DNA from: Bacteroidales bacterium UBA6192
GTDB taxonomy: Bacteria > Bacteroidota > Bacteroidia > Bacteroidales > F082
Length of the DNA stretch: 30,206 nt
Direction: 5' to 3'
Assembly (NCBI GenBank): GCA_002422725.1
Contig: DITE01000046.1
Span: 1,113-31,318 of the forward strand
This document shows, in pieces, positions 16,369 to 23,667 of this stretch. A model generated the notes under the pieces. The model did not search any database. It worked only from the letters and a program-made list of their open reading frames with translations, and was not told where the DNA came from. Every line of letters begins with the position of its first letter. The stretch's first letter is position 1. Both the position numbers and the translations under genes were made by a program.

Positions 16369-16388
16369 ATTGTTAACTTATTAACAAT
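16369..16388. promoter_or_regulatory. Inverted repeat ATTGTTAA-CTTA-TTAACAAT upstream of gcvP
   Basis: Perfect 8-bp arms with a 4-bp centre, about 40 bp upstream of the gcvP -7 element. AT-rich and with no T tract, it looks like an operator more than a terminator. The regulator is unknown. Confidence 0.35.
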
Positions 16389-16522
16389 GAAATTTCAATT
16401 TTGTTGAATGGGAAAGTTTTCTTGTCGTTGCCATGAGCAAGATGGGACTTTTGCAATATTACTTCAGGTTGAGATGCAGTGTTGTGTGGCAAGAAAATCC
16501 GATTGAAATGAACAAGACATCC

Positions 16523-16555
16523 TGAATCTTGTCCGCCGCGGCGGGTTGAATCTTG
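16523..16555. repeat. GC-rich palindrome CCGCCGCGGCGG between direct repeats
   Basis: A perfect 12-bp palindrome (16533-16544) lies between two copies of TGAATCTTG (16523-16531 and 16547-16555). It is sharply GC-rich within an AT-rich non-coding stretch. The direct repeats look like a small duplication or insertion footprint. Confidence 0.5.
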
Positions 16556-16559
16556 AATC

Positions 16560-16727
16560 CTTAACCCGCTAACCCACTAATATGCTAACAGGCTAACAAG
16601 CTAACAAGCTAATAGGCTTACAAGCTAACTATCAACAAATCAACGCATCAACAAATCAACCTCACTTTGTATCTTGAATCAAAACAAGCTAAACCACTAA
16701 CAAGCTAACCCTCTAACATTCAAACAT
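16560..16727. repeat. Degenerate 8-bp tandem repeat array
   Basis: Reading in steps of eight, 16560-16631 gives nine successive units of the form NCTAACNN (for example gctaacag, gctaacaa, gctaacaa, gctaatag). From 16631 four units atcaacaa, atcaacgc, atcaacaa, atcaacct follow, and from 16688 five more (gctaaacc, actaacaa, gctaaccc, tctaacat, tcaaacat). About 18 units in all, interrupted once by 16663-16687. The array lies 14 bp beyond the stop of the pyrophosphatase gene and would be in its 3' untranslated region. It is too short and irregular to be a CRISPR array. The remaining non-coding part of this 477-bp gap (16389-16522) holds nothing I recognise. Confidence 0.85.
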
Positions 16728-16741
16728 CTTATCTACCTGGA

Positions 16742-19036
16742 TCAATCCGCTGATGAAGCATCTTCAAAGCCAATGGTAGCCAGCTTCTCAGTCTTATTGA
16801 TTAATTGCGATTGCTTGGGTGTAATCTCAGCAGGTTTGGTGTCGGCAGGTTTGATCACTTCTTCGGCAATGCTTGGTGCAATAACCAGGGCAACCACCGA
16901 CATCAGTTTGATGAGAATATTGAGTGAGGGTCCGCTGGTGTCTTTAAACGGATCGCCCACAGTGTCGCCCACAACAGTTGCTTTGTGCGAGTCGCTGCCT
17001 TTTCCGTGCAGTATCTCTTCGTGCATCACCCCTTCTTCGATCATTTTCTTGGCATTGTCCCATGCGCCGCCTGCATTACTTTGATAGATAGCCAACAGCA
17101 CGCCCGAAGCCATTACGCCTGCCAGCATACCGCCCAACATCTCGGCCCCACCCAGAAAACCAACTACCGCCGGTGCCAGGATGGCCAGCAAACCTGGTAG
17201 TATCATTTCTTTCAGGGAGGCTTCAGTACTGATCTCGACACATTTTTCGTATTCGGCAGAACGCTCGGCTGCCAGCATAATCACTTCCTCTTCTTTGCTG
17301 ATATTTGAGACATCTCCGTTATGTTTTTTCATCACGGCGAGGGCATTCTTCAGTTCGGGGATTTCCGCAAACTGGCGGCGTACTTCAATGATCATTTTCT
17401 GTGCTGCACGACCAACAGCACCCATGGCCATTGACGAAAACAGGTAAGGGAGCATACCGCCAATGAGTAAACCGGCCATAATGATTGGTTTCGACACATC
17501 GATCACAACGATGTTTGCCTGGGTCATAAAGGCAGCAAACAATGCAAGTGCTGTGAGTGTGGCCGAAGCAATGGCAAAGCCTTTGCCAATGGCTGCTGTG
17601 GTGTTTCCAACAGCATCGAGTTTATCTGTCCGGCCCCTGACTTCTTTAGGCAATTCGCTCATTTCGGCAATGCCTCCTGCATTGTCAGCAATGGGACCGT
17701 AAGCATCCACTGCAAGTTGAATACCGGTGTTTGCAAGCATGGCAACTGCAGCAATGGCAATCCCGTAAAGTCCGGCAAAATGATAGGAGAAGATGATCGC
17801 GAAAGCCAAACCCAGCACCGGGATAGCTGTCGACTTCATCCCAAGTTCGAGCCCGGCAATAATGTTGGTTGCTGCTCCGGTGTGCGATTGTCTGACGATT
17901 GATTTAACAGATTTCCCGCCACTACCGGTGTAATACTCGGTAATTTTACCAATCCCGATGCCTATGGCCAGTCCGATGAGGGTTGCATAAAAGACCCCTA
18001 AAGAGGTGTACTCGATTACACTTCCGTCGGGGCGGGTATATATCCATGAATCAGGCAGAAAGAAACGGATGAGAAAGAAAGATAACACAACCATCACTCC
18101 CGAAGAGATAAACTCACCACGGTTGAGCGCTTTCTGGGGATCGGAGTTTCCGGTGACCCGGACAAAAAATGTACCGAAAATACTGGTTAAAATACCTACC
18201 GATGCGATCGCCATTGGCAACAATACCGGGCCAAGGTCGAAATAGCTGGCCACCTGGGGCATGGCTACAAAGGCTGCACCAAGCACCATCGCCGCAATCA
18301 CCGATCCAACATACGATTCGAACAGGTCGGCGCCCATGCCGGCAACATCGCCCACATTGTCGCCCACATTGTCGGCTATGGTTGCCGGGTTCAGGTAGTG
18401 GTCTTCCGGTATTCCGGCTTCCACCTTACCTACGAGGTCGGCCCCCACATCAGCAGCCTTGGTATAAATTCCACCCCCTACGCGGGCAAATAAAGCAATT
18501 GACGAAGCCCCGAGCGAAAATGCAGACAGCACGTTCAACACCAGTTCGAGCGACCAGTTGACGCCGATAAAATTCCGGAACAGTATGAATAACAAGCTCA
18601 TTCCGAGTAATCCCAGTGTAACAACACCAATGCCCATGACGCTTCCACCCGTAAAAGCGACGATGAGGGCGTCATTTAATGATTTACGTGCAGCCTGGGT
18701 GGTGCGCACATTGGCTTTGGTTGCCACACGCATACCAATAAAGCCGGCAAGACCGGAAAGGACGGCACCTGCGATAAACGAAATAACAGTAAATCCGTTG
18801 GAACCGGGCTCATAAGAACCTTTAACAAACAATAAAAGTGAAACTGAGACAACGAAAATAGCCAGTATCCTGTATTCTGCTCTCAGAAATGCCATCGCAC
18901 CACGGGAGATGTATCCTGCAATGCGTTGCATTTTTTCGTTTCCGGCATCTTGTTTATCTATCCATTTCGATTTCAGATAAATAAATATTAACCCCAGGAT
19001 GCCTGCCAGGGGAATGTACCATACAATGTGTTGCAT
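16742..19036 (-). CDS. hppA: Membrane-bound K+-stimulated pyrophosphatase, ion pump (paralogue 1)
   Basis: A 764-residue integral membrane enzyme that hydrolyses pyrophosphate and pumps Na+ or H+. I start it at the ATG at 19036 (MQHIVWYIPL); a TTG 66 bp upstream falls inside the promoter. Substrate-site motifs are all there: KAADVGADLVGKVEAGIPED, NPATIADNVGDNVGDVAGMG, DAYGPIADNAGG, and SHKATVVGDTVGDPFKDTSG. GNTTAAIGKG has Ala and Gly at the positions that mark K+-dependent enzymes. The ion-gate Glu is in DLFESYVG, the arrangement seen in Na+-pumping forms. At the sites tied to dual Na+/H+ pumping it has A89, L93 and G145, unlike paralogue 2. It also carries a ~45-residue hydrophilic C-terminal tail not usual in the family. 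Na+ pumping is inference. Confidence 0.96.
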   Translation of the reverse strand: MQHIVWYIPLAGILGLIFIYLKSKWIDKQDAGNEKMQRIAGYISRGAMAFLRAEYRILAIFVVSVSLLLFVKGSYEPGSNGFTVISFIAGAVLSGLAGFIGMRVATKANVRTTQAARKSLNDALIVAFTGGSVMGIGVVTLGLLGMSLLFILFRNFIGVNWSLELVLNVLSAFSLGASSIALFARVGGGIYTKAADVGADLVGKVEAGIPEDHYLNPATIADNVGDNVGDVAGMGADLFESYVGSVIAAMVLGAAFVAMPQVASYFDLGPVLLPMAIASVGILTSIFGTFFVRVTGNSDPQKALNRGEFISSGVMVVLSFFLIRFFLPDSWIYTRPDGSVIEYTSLGVFYATLIGLAIGIGIGKITEYYTGSGGKSVKSIVRQSHTGAATNIIAGLELGMKSTAIPVLGLAFAIIFSYHFAGLYGIAIAAVAMLANTGIQLAVDAYGPIADNAGGIAEMSELPKEVRGRTDKLDAVGNTTAAIGKGFAIASATLTALALFAAFMTQANIVVIDVSKPIIMAGLLIGGMLPYLFSSMAMGAVGRAAQKMIIEVRRQFAEIPELKNALAVMKKHNGDVSNISKEEEVIMLAAERSAEYEKCVEISTEASLKEMILPGLLAILAPAVVGFLGGAEMLGGMLAGVMASGVLLAIYQSNAGGAWDNAKKMIEEGVMHEEILHGKGSDSHKATVVGDTVGDPFKDTSGPSLNILIKLMSVVALVIAPSIAEEVIKPADTKPAEITPKQSQLINKTEKLATIGFEDASSAD

Positions 19037-19099
19037 AAAACTTGGTAAGTTGAGTGATTGGTTAGAAGTTGTTTTTACCCAAACGGGCTTTTGTGGCCG

Positions 19100-19128
19100 C
19101 AAAAATAAAACAATCTCCGTATTATCAA
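19100..19128 (-). promoter_or_regulatory. Promoter of hppA paralogue 1 (TTG, 18 bp, TATTTTTG)
   Basis: Minus strand: TTG at 19128-19126, then 18 bp, then TATTTTTG at 19107-19100. The -7 element covers the in-frame TTG at 19102, which rules that out as the start. The divergent gap 19037-19262 (226 bp) also holds a weak plus-strand TATTTTTA at 19229-19236 that may serve the nuclease-family gene. Confidence 0.55.
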
Positions 19129-19262
19129 CACCTATGCTAAAAACAATTTACCAGCAATTTTCAATAAGCTGTTAAAAAATAGTAAACAAGATTTTATGGA
19201 TAGATTGATCTGGAACACATATAATGTCTATTTTTATGAACTGATACGAACTTCATTCTGCC

Positions 19263-19853
19263 ATGCCAAAAATCGGACTCGAAATTATAGGAATGTCTTA
19301 TAGTCAATCACAAAGCGGGGCTTATGCTTTAATCCTGGGCGAAATTGGGGGATCACGAAGGCTGCCGATTATTATTGGTGGATTCGAAGCGCAATCGATT
19401 GCACTCGGACTCGAACGCATGCACCCGGCCCGACCGCTTACCCATGATTTGTTCAAAAGTTTTGCCGAACATTTTGACATTCAAATCAGGGAAGTAGTTA
19501 TCAACAAATTTAAAGAGGGTGTATTTCATGCCCTGCTGGTATGCGATTACAAAGGAGAAATCAGCGAATTAGATGCCCGGACATCTGACGCTATCGCACT
19601 CGCCATCAGATTTCGCTGCCCTATCTACACTTTCGAAAACATTCTGAGCGAGGCAGGTGTAGAGGTTCAAAAAGGAGATTCAACGGGCGAAACACCCATC
19701 GATCCTGAACCATTTATCGCTGAAGAGAATGAGTTTTCTGATTATTTGGTCGATGAACTTGAAGATCTGTTGCAGAAAGCAATCGAAAGCGAGGAATATG
19801 AAAAAGCCTCTCGTCTTCGCGATGAGATTCAGAAAAGACGCAAAATCTATTAA
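19263..19853 (+). CDS. Bifunctional nuclease-family protein (DUF151) with C-terminal UVR motif
   Basis: A 196-residue protein. Residues 1-135 form the DUF151 domain: LEIIGMSYSQSQSGAYALIL, RRLPIIIGGFEAQSIALGLE, RPLTHDLF, and SELDARTSDAIALAIRFRCPIY. Family members in plants and in Mycobacterium have reported DNase/RNase activity. The end (about 155-195) is a UvrB/UvrC-type motif, LEDLLQKAIESEEYEKASRLRDEIQ, a helical hairpin used in protein contacts. This two-domain form is common in Bacteroidota. It is first gene of an operon with a nucleoside transporter 26 bp downstream, then thyA and folA, which suggests a role tied to nucleic-acid turnover. Start at the ATG at 19263. Confidence 0.92.
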   Translation: MPKIGLEIIGMSYSQSQSGAYALILGEIGGSRRLPIIIGGFEAQSIALGLERMHPARPLTHDLFKSFAEHFDIQIREVVINKFKEGVFHALLVCDYKGEISELDARTSDAIALAIRFRCPIYTFENILSEAGVEVQKGDSTGETPIDPEPFIAEENEFSDYLVDELEDLLQKAIESEEYEKASRLRDEIQKRRKIY

Positions 19854-19879
19854 CCCCCTGCAATAACACAACTGAAAAT

Positions 19880-21382
19880 ATGAAAAACAACCTTCTCTTT
19901 TCATTATTTTTATTTTCCATCATTTTAGCTCTTTCAAACGTATGCTTTATCGCTCAGGCTCAGGACACTGTGATTTCTGTGGTCGCACAATCCGACACCT
20001 CAGTTATTACCAAAATGGCGGAACCTGCTCAAACCATTAAAACCGATAAGGCCAACCTGCTCGATTTTGAGAAAAATCAGGGCTTCAACCTAATGACTAT
20101 CTTTCGTGGGGTTCTGGGTATGTTCGGGCTAATCGTCATCGCTTTTCTATTTAGTGCCAAGCGAAAGTCAATTAACTGGAAAACAGTTGGAATTGGACTT
20201 GCAATTCAATTGCTGCTTGCCATGGGAGTGTTGTATGTGCCTGCCATTCAATTTTTCTTCGAATTTGTCGGTAAAATGTTTGTTTTGGTACTCGATTTCA
20301 CCAAAGCAGGCACAGAATTTCTGTTTAAATCTTTTGTAACCAACGATATCGGAACAGCATTACAGAACTTTGTGGTACAAATTCTTCCGACGATCATTTT
20401 CTTCTCGGCACTTACAAGCCTGTTGTTCTATCTGGGTATTATTCAACGGGTGGTAAAAGCCCTTGCATGGTTGATGACAAGATTAATGAATCTGTCGGGA
20501 GCTGAAAGTCTGTCGGTTGCCGGCAACATTTTTTTAGGACAAACCGAAGCCCCTCTGATGATTAAAGCCTATCTGGCCAAAATGAACAAATCGGAAATGT
20601 TACTGGTCATGATGGGAGGCATGGCTACCCTGGCGGGTGGTGTGCTTGCTGTTTACATCAGTTTTCTCGGAGGTGACGACCCGGTGCAACGCATGCTTTT
20701 TGCCAAGCATCTGTTAACTGCATCAGTAATGGCTGCCCCCGGGGCAGTTGTGATTTCCAAGATACTCTATCCGCAAACCGAGCCCATCGACAAAACAATG
20801 GATATCAGCAAAGAGCAGATTGGGAACAATGCGCTTGATGCCATTTCAAACGGAACCACCGAAGGACTTAAACTCGCCGCCAATGTTGCAGCCATGTTGT
20901 TGGTTTTCATAGCTTTTCTGGCCATGATCAATTACATCACCATCAGCATTGGACATTGGTTCAACCTCAATGCTTTCATCATTGATGCCACCGATGGCAG
21001 ATACTCAGAATTATCCTTACAATTTATGCTTGGTTATATTTTTTCACCGGTGATGTGGCTGATCGGGGTTCATGCCAACGACATTACCCTGTTGGGACGG
21101 TTACTTGGTGAAAAAATTATCATGACTGAGTTTATTGGGTATGTAAGTTTGTCGGAAATGAAGTCGAGTGGTATACTCACCGATCCGAAATCCATCATCA
21201 TGGCAACCTATATGTTGTGTGGTTTTGCAAATTTCGCCTCCATCGGCATTCAGATCGGAGGCATTGGTTCGCTGGCACCCAATCAACGTGTGCTGTTGTC
21301 GCGTTTCGGGCTGAGGGCGCTGCTGGGAGGCACGCTGGCTTCATTGATGTCGGCAACCATTGTTGGTATGCTGATTGGGTAA
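19880..21382 (+). CDS. Concentrative nucleoside transporter (CNT/NupC family)
   Basis: A 500-residue inner-membrane symporter that takes up nucleosides using an ion gradient. Family motifs are GQTEAPLMIKAYLAKMNKSEM, SNGTTEGLKLAANVAAMLLVF, and CGFANFASIGIQIGGIG in the C-terminal half. It has the usual NupC core of about eight to ten helices plus two re-entrant loops. At the N-terminus there is a cleavable-looking signal sequence (ends AQAQD) and about 45 hydrophilic residues before the first core helix, an extension seen in Bacteroidota members and not in E. coli NupC. Gene order with thyA and folA indicates import of pyrimidine nucleosides for salvage. Coupling to Na+ or H+ cannot be told by eye; Na+ would link it to the Na+ pyrophosphatases next door. 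Confidence 0.94.
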   Translation: MKNNLLFSLFLFSIILALSNVCFIAQAQDTVISVVAQSDTSVITKMAEPAQTIKTDKANLLDFEKNQGFNLMTIFRGVLGMFGLIVIAFLFSAKRKSINWKTVGIGLAIQLLLAMGVLYVPAIQFFFEFVGKMFVLVLDFTKAGTEFLFKSFVTNDIGTALQNFVVQILPTIIFFSALTSLLFYLGIIQRVVKALAWLMTRLMNLSGAESLSVAGNIFLGQTEAPLMIKAYLAKMNKSEMLLVMMGGMATLAGGVLAVYISFLGGDDPVQRMLFAKHLLTASVMAAPGAVVISKILYPQTEPIDKTMDISKEQIGNNALDAISNGTTEGLKLAANVAAMLLVFIAFLAMINYITISIGHWFNLNAFIIDATDGRYSELSLQFMLGYIFSPVMWLIGVHANDITLLGRLLGEKIIMTEFIGYVSLSEMKSSGILTDPKSIIMATYMLCGFANFASIGIQIGGIGSLAPNQRVLLSRFGLRALLGGTLASLMSATIVGMLIG

Positions 21383-21412
21383 AAGACTAATTATCAGTAT
21401 GGAATAGTATTC

Positions 21413-22237
21413 ATGAAACAATATCTTGATTTGATACAAAAGGTGCTTGACGACGGGGTTACTAAAACCGACCGCACAGGCACAGGCACTATGAGCATTT
21501 TCGGTTACCAGATGCGGTTTGACCTGAACGAAGGATTTCCGGCTCTAACAACCAAAAAACTGCACCTGCGCTCCATCATTCACGAGCTGCTTTGGTTTTT
21601 AAAGGGCGAAACCAATATTCAATATTTGACTGACAACAAGGTTACTATCTGGAACGAATGGGCTGATGCAGAGGGCAGACTGGGTCCTGTTTACGGGGCA
21701 CAATGGCGCAACTGGAACAATGAAGGCATCGACCAGATCAGCGAAGTGATCGAAACGATCAGACGCAACCCCGACAGTCGTCGTATGATTGTTGCAGCAT
21801 GGAACCCATCGGTGTTGCCCGACGCCACAAAGTCTTTTACCGAAAATGTAGCCAATGGGAAAGCCGCCCTCCCACCTTGCCATGCATGGTTTCAGTTTTA
21901 TGTTGCCAATGGCAAACTTTCCTGCCAGATGTATCAGCGCAGTGCGGATGTTTTTCTTGGAGTTCCGTTTAATATTGCTTCCTATGCCTTGCTTACCCTG
22001 ATGATGGCTCAGGTGACCGGTCTCCAGCCAGGCGAGTTTATACTTACATTTGGTGATGCCCACATTTACCTTAATCACCTTGAACAGGTAAAACTTCAGC
22101 TTAGCCGCGATCCCAGACCTTTACCCGTAATGGAAATCAATCGGGAAAGGAAGCAGATTTTTGATTTCACCTACGACGATTTTCGTCTGATCGGTTACAA
22201 CCCCCACCCACACATCAAAGGACAGATAGCTGTATAA
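21413..22237 (+). CDS. thyA: Thymidylate synthase
   Basis: A 274-residue enzyme that methylates dUMP to dTMP with 5,10-methylene-tetrahydrofolate, releasing dihydrofolate. The nucleophile is C156 in ALPPCHAWFQFYV; R21 in TDRTGTGT, WNEWAD, GPVYGAQWR, DSRR, QRSADVFLGVPFNIASYALL and FGDAHIYLNH are the other family signatures. Compared with the 264-residue E. coli enzyme it has a roughly 10-residue insert at about 138-149, just before the catalytic segment. The gene is 30 bp after the transporter and 10 bp before folA, whose product regenerates the folate that this one oxidises. Confidence 0.98.
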   Translation: MKQYLDLIQKVLDDGVTKTDRTGTGTMSIFGYQMRFDLNEGFPALTTKKLHLRSIIHELLWFLKGETNIQYLTDNKVTIWNEWADAEGRLGPVYGAQWRNWNNEGIDQISEVIETIRRNPDSRRMIVAAWNPSVLPDATKSFTENVANGKAALPPCHAWFQFYVANGKLSCQMYQRSADVFLGVPFNIASYALLTLMMAQVTGLQPGEFILTFGDAHIYLNHLEQVKLQLSRDPRPLPVMEINRERKQIFDFTYDDFRLIGYNPHPHIKGQIAV

Positions 22238-22247
22238 ACATTTCATT

Positions 22248-22766
22248 ATGACCTCACCAAAACCTATTATATCTATTATTGTAGCCATTGCATCCAACAA
22301 AGCCATCGGCAAGGATAACAATCTTTTATGGCATATTTCGAACGACCTGAAACGATTCAAACAAATCACAGCAGGCCGTGCTGTCATTATGGGCAAGCGT
22401 ACTCTCGAATCGCTACCCAATGGCCCATTGCCCAGGCGCCGCAACATCATACTCACCGATCAGGCAGGTGATCATTTCGCAGGCTGCGAAAAGGCAGGTT
22501 CTATTCCTGAGGTGCTCGATATGGTCAAAAATGAAGACGAAGTTTTCATCATTGGTGGCGGCTCGGTTTACAAGCAGTTTCTGCCACTCGCACACAAACT
22601 TTACCTGACTATTGTTGAAAAGGATTTTGAGGCAGACACCTTTTTTCCTGACTTCAATATTGACGAATGGAAGCTAACCGACATCATCAGGGTTGATGAT
22701 GATCCGCAGAATCCCTTCCAATACAGATTTGAAACCTTTGTCAAGAAAAATCCTTCCAATGAATAA
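22248..22766 (+). CDS. folA: Dihydrofolate reductase
   Basis: A 172-residue cytoplasmic enzyme that reduces dihydrofolate to tetrahydrofolate with NADPH. The N-terminal strand is IISIIVAIASNKAIGKDNNLLWHIS, followed by the catalytic acid D33 in NDLKRFK, the NADPH-binding MGKRTLESLP, and IIGGGSVYKQFLPLAHKLYLT. The size is typical. It follows thyA after 10 bp and its last eight bases overlap the start of the next lipoprotein gene, so all three are surely on one message. Confidence 0.97.
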   Translation: MTSPKPIISIIVAIASNKAIGKDNNLLWHISNDLKRFKQITAGRAVIMGKRTLESLPNGPLPRRRNIILTDQAGDHFAGCEKAGSIPEVLDMVKNEDEVFIIGGGSVYKQFLPLAHKLYLTIVEKDFEADTFFPDFNIDEWKLTDIIRVDDDPQNPFQYRFETFVKKNPSNE

Positions 22767-23619
22767 ACGATTTCTTTTTTCGCTTGCGCTGGCCTTTGCA
22801 CTCCTTATTCAACTCAGTTCGTGCAAAAAATCAGGAGGTGAATTCAGCTACCGTAAACATATTTCAGCTGTCGACGATATGGTATTAATGCAGCATACAG
22901 CCATTCAACTCGCTGCTACCTACATCAAGGCAATCAACGATTCCACGTTGCTTACTGATAATTATGCCAAAGTTGACGGAGCGCACACTTACCTGACACC
23001 TCAGGATGGCAACATACTGCTTGAAGTGAAGTATGACGAATGGGGTGTTCCTGACCCGTATAATCGCTACCGCAAAGGCATGTTCAGCGCGCTGATGACT
23101 ACACCGATAAATGAAACAGGCGAAGATGTTGTCTTGAATTTTTCGGACTTCAAGCTTGATAATCAACAACTCATAATCGACAGCTTTGTCATAACAAAAA
23201 CAAATGAAACCCTGTTGGAGGATGTTTACAGTTGTGCCATAACAGGTTTTCAGATGAAGTCGCAGGATAGTGCCTATGTCATTCATTTTGAAGCCGGACT
23301 CGAAATCACTCATCAACGAAATGGTCAAAGCCAGTTTTACACACCAGTCGACTGGTTTCTGATGAGCGGAAGTTCAAAAGCCCTGACAGCCTTCTTTTTC
23401 GATATTGAATCAAACATCGTGGAAGAATTTGTGCTAACCGGATCGTGCTCACACTTTCAAGACGGCAGTGCCCTGGTTAAACTTCCCGCTATGGTACCTG
23501 ATAGCGGGATGTATTATTTTGAGGCTGATACCTTATGTAATGATGTGATTTTAATGGAGTTTGACGAATTGCCCTTCATGCAGAAAATGGACTGGTATGT
23601 TGTGGCTCCGGTGATTTAA
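22759..23619 (+). CDS. Lipoprotein of unknown function, end of the thyA-folA operon
   Basis: A 286-residue protein. The start is the ATG at 22759, overlapping the end of folA (ATGAATAA), because it is followed at once by a proper lipoprotein signal (MNKRFLFSLALAF...) with the lipobox LSSC and lipidated Cys22, then KKSGG. The mature part has no motif I recognise: mixed beta strands with a repeated pattern of acidic turns, plus five or so Tyr/Phe-rich strands. Two Cys pairs (YSCAITG and GSCSHF) might form disulfides. It is last in the operon and convergent with the next gene, 48 bp away. Not enough to give a function; outer-membrane location is likely. Confidence 0.85.
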   Translation: MNKRFLFSLALAFALLIQLSSCKKSGGEFSYRKHISAVDDMVLMQHTAIQLAATYIKAINDSTLLTDNYAKVDGAHTYLTPQDGNILLEVKYDEWGVPDPYNRYRKGMFSALMTTPINETGEDVVLNFSDFKLDNQQLIIDSFVITKTNETLLEDVYSCAITGFQMKSQDSAYVIHFEAGLEITHQRNGQSQFYTPVDWFLMSGSSKALTAFFFDIESNIVEEFVLTGSCSHFQDGSALVKLPAMVPDSGMYYFEADTLCNDVILMEFDELPFMQKMDWYVVAPVI

Positions 23620-23667
23620 TAAACGGACCTTTAAGAAAGTTAAACTTCCACTTCCCCGTTAAATATT

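Noticed and set aside
16265..16400. Glycine riboswitch in front of gcvP
   Set aside because: I looked for the paired aptamer core and found only an AT-rich inverted repeat.
16417..16497. 8-bp arms TTTTCTTG and CAAGAAAA 65 bp apart
   Set aside because: Arms are short, far apart and have no T tract; expected by chance in AT-rich DNA.
16408..16506. A 32-codon ATG frame in the gap upstream of gcvP
   Set aside because: Very short, Cys-rich by chance, with no promoter or homology that I can see.
16560..16727. Octamer array as a CRISPR array
   Set aside because: Units are 8 bp without unique spacers and there are no cas genes nearby.
16773..18815. Many plus-strand frames inside the pyrophosphatase genes and gcvP
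   Set aside because: Antisense shadows of long, motif-complete genes; none has a family signature or ribosome site.
19229..19236. TATTTTTA as promoter of the nuclease-family gene
   Set aside because: Mismatch at the last base; too weak to list as a feature.
23620..23667. AAGTT-A-AACTT as terminator between the converging lipoprotein and GATase-like genes
   Set aside because: Five-bp arms with a one-base loop and no T tract.
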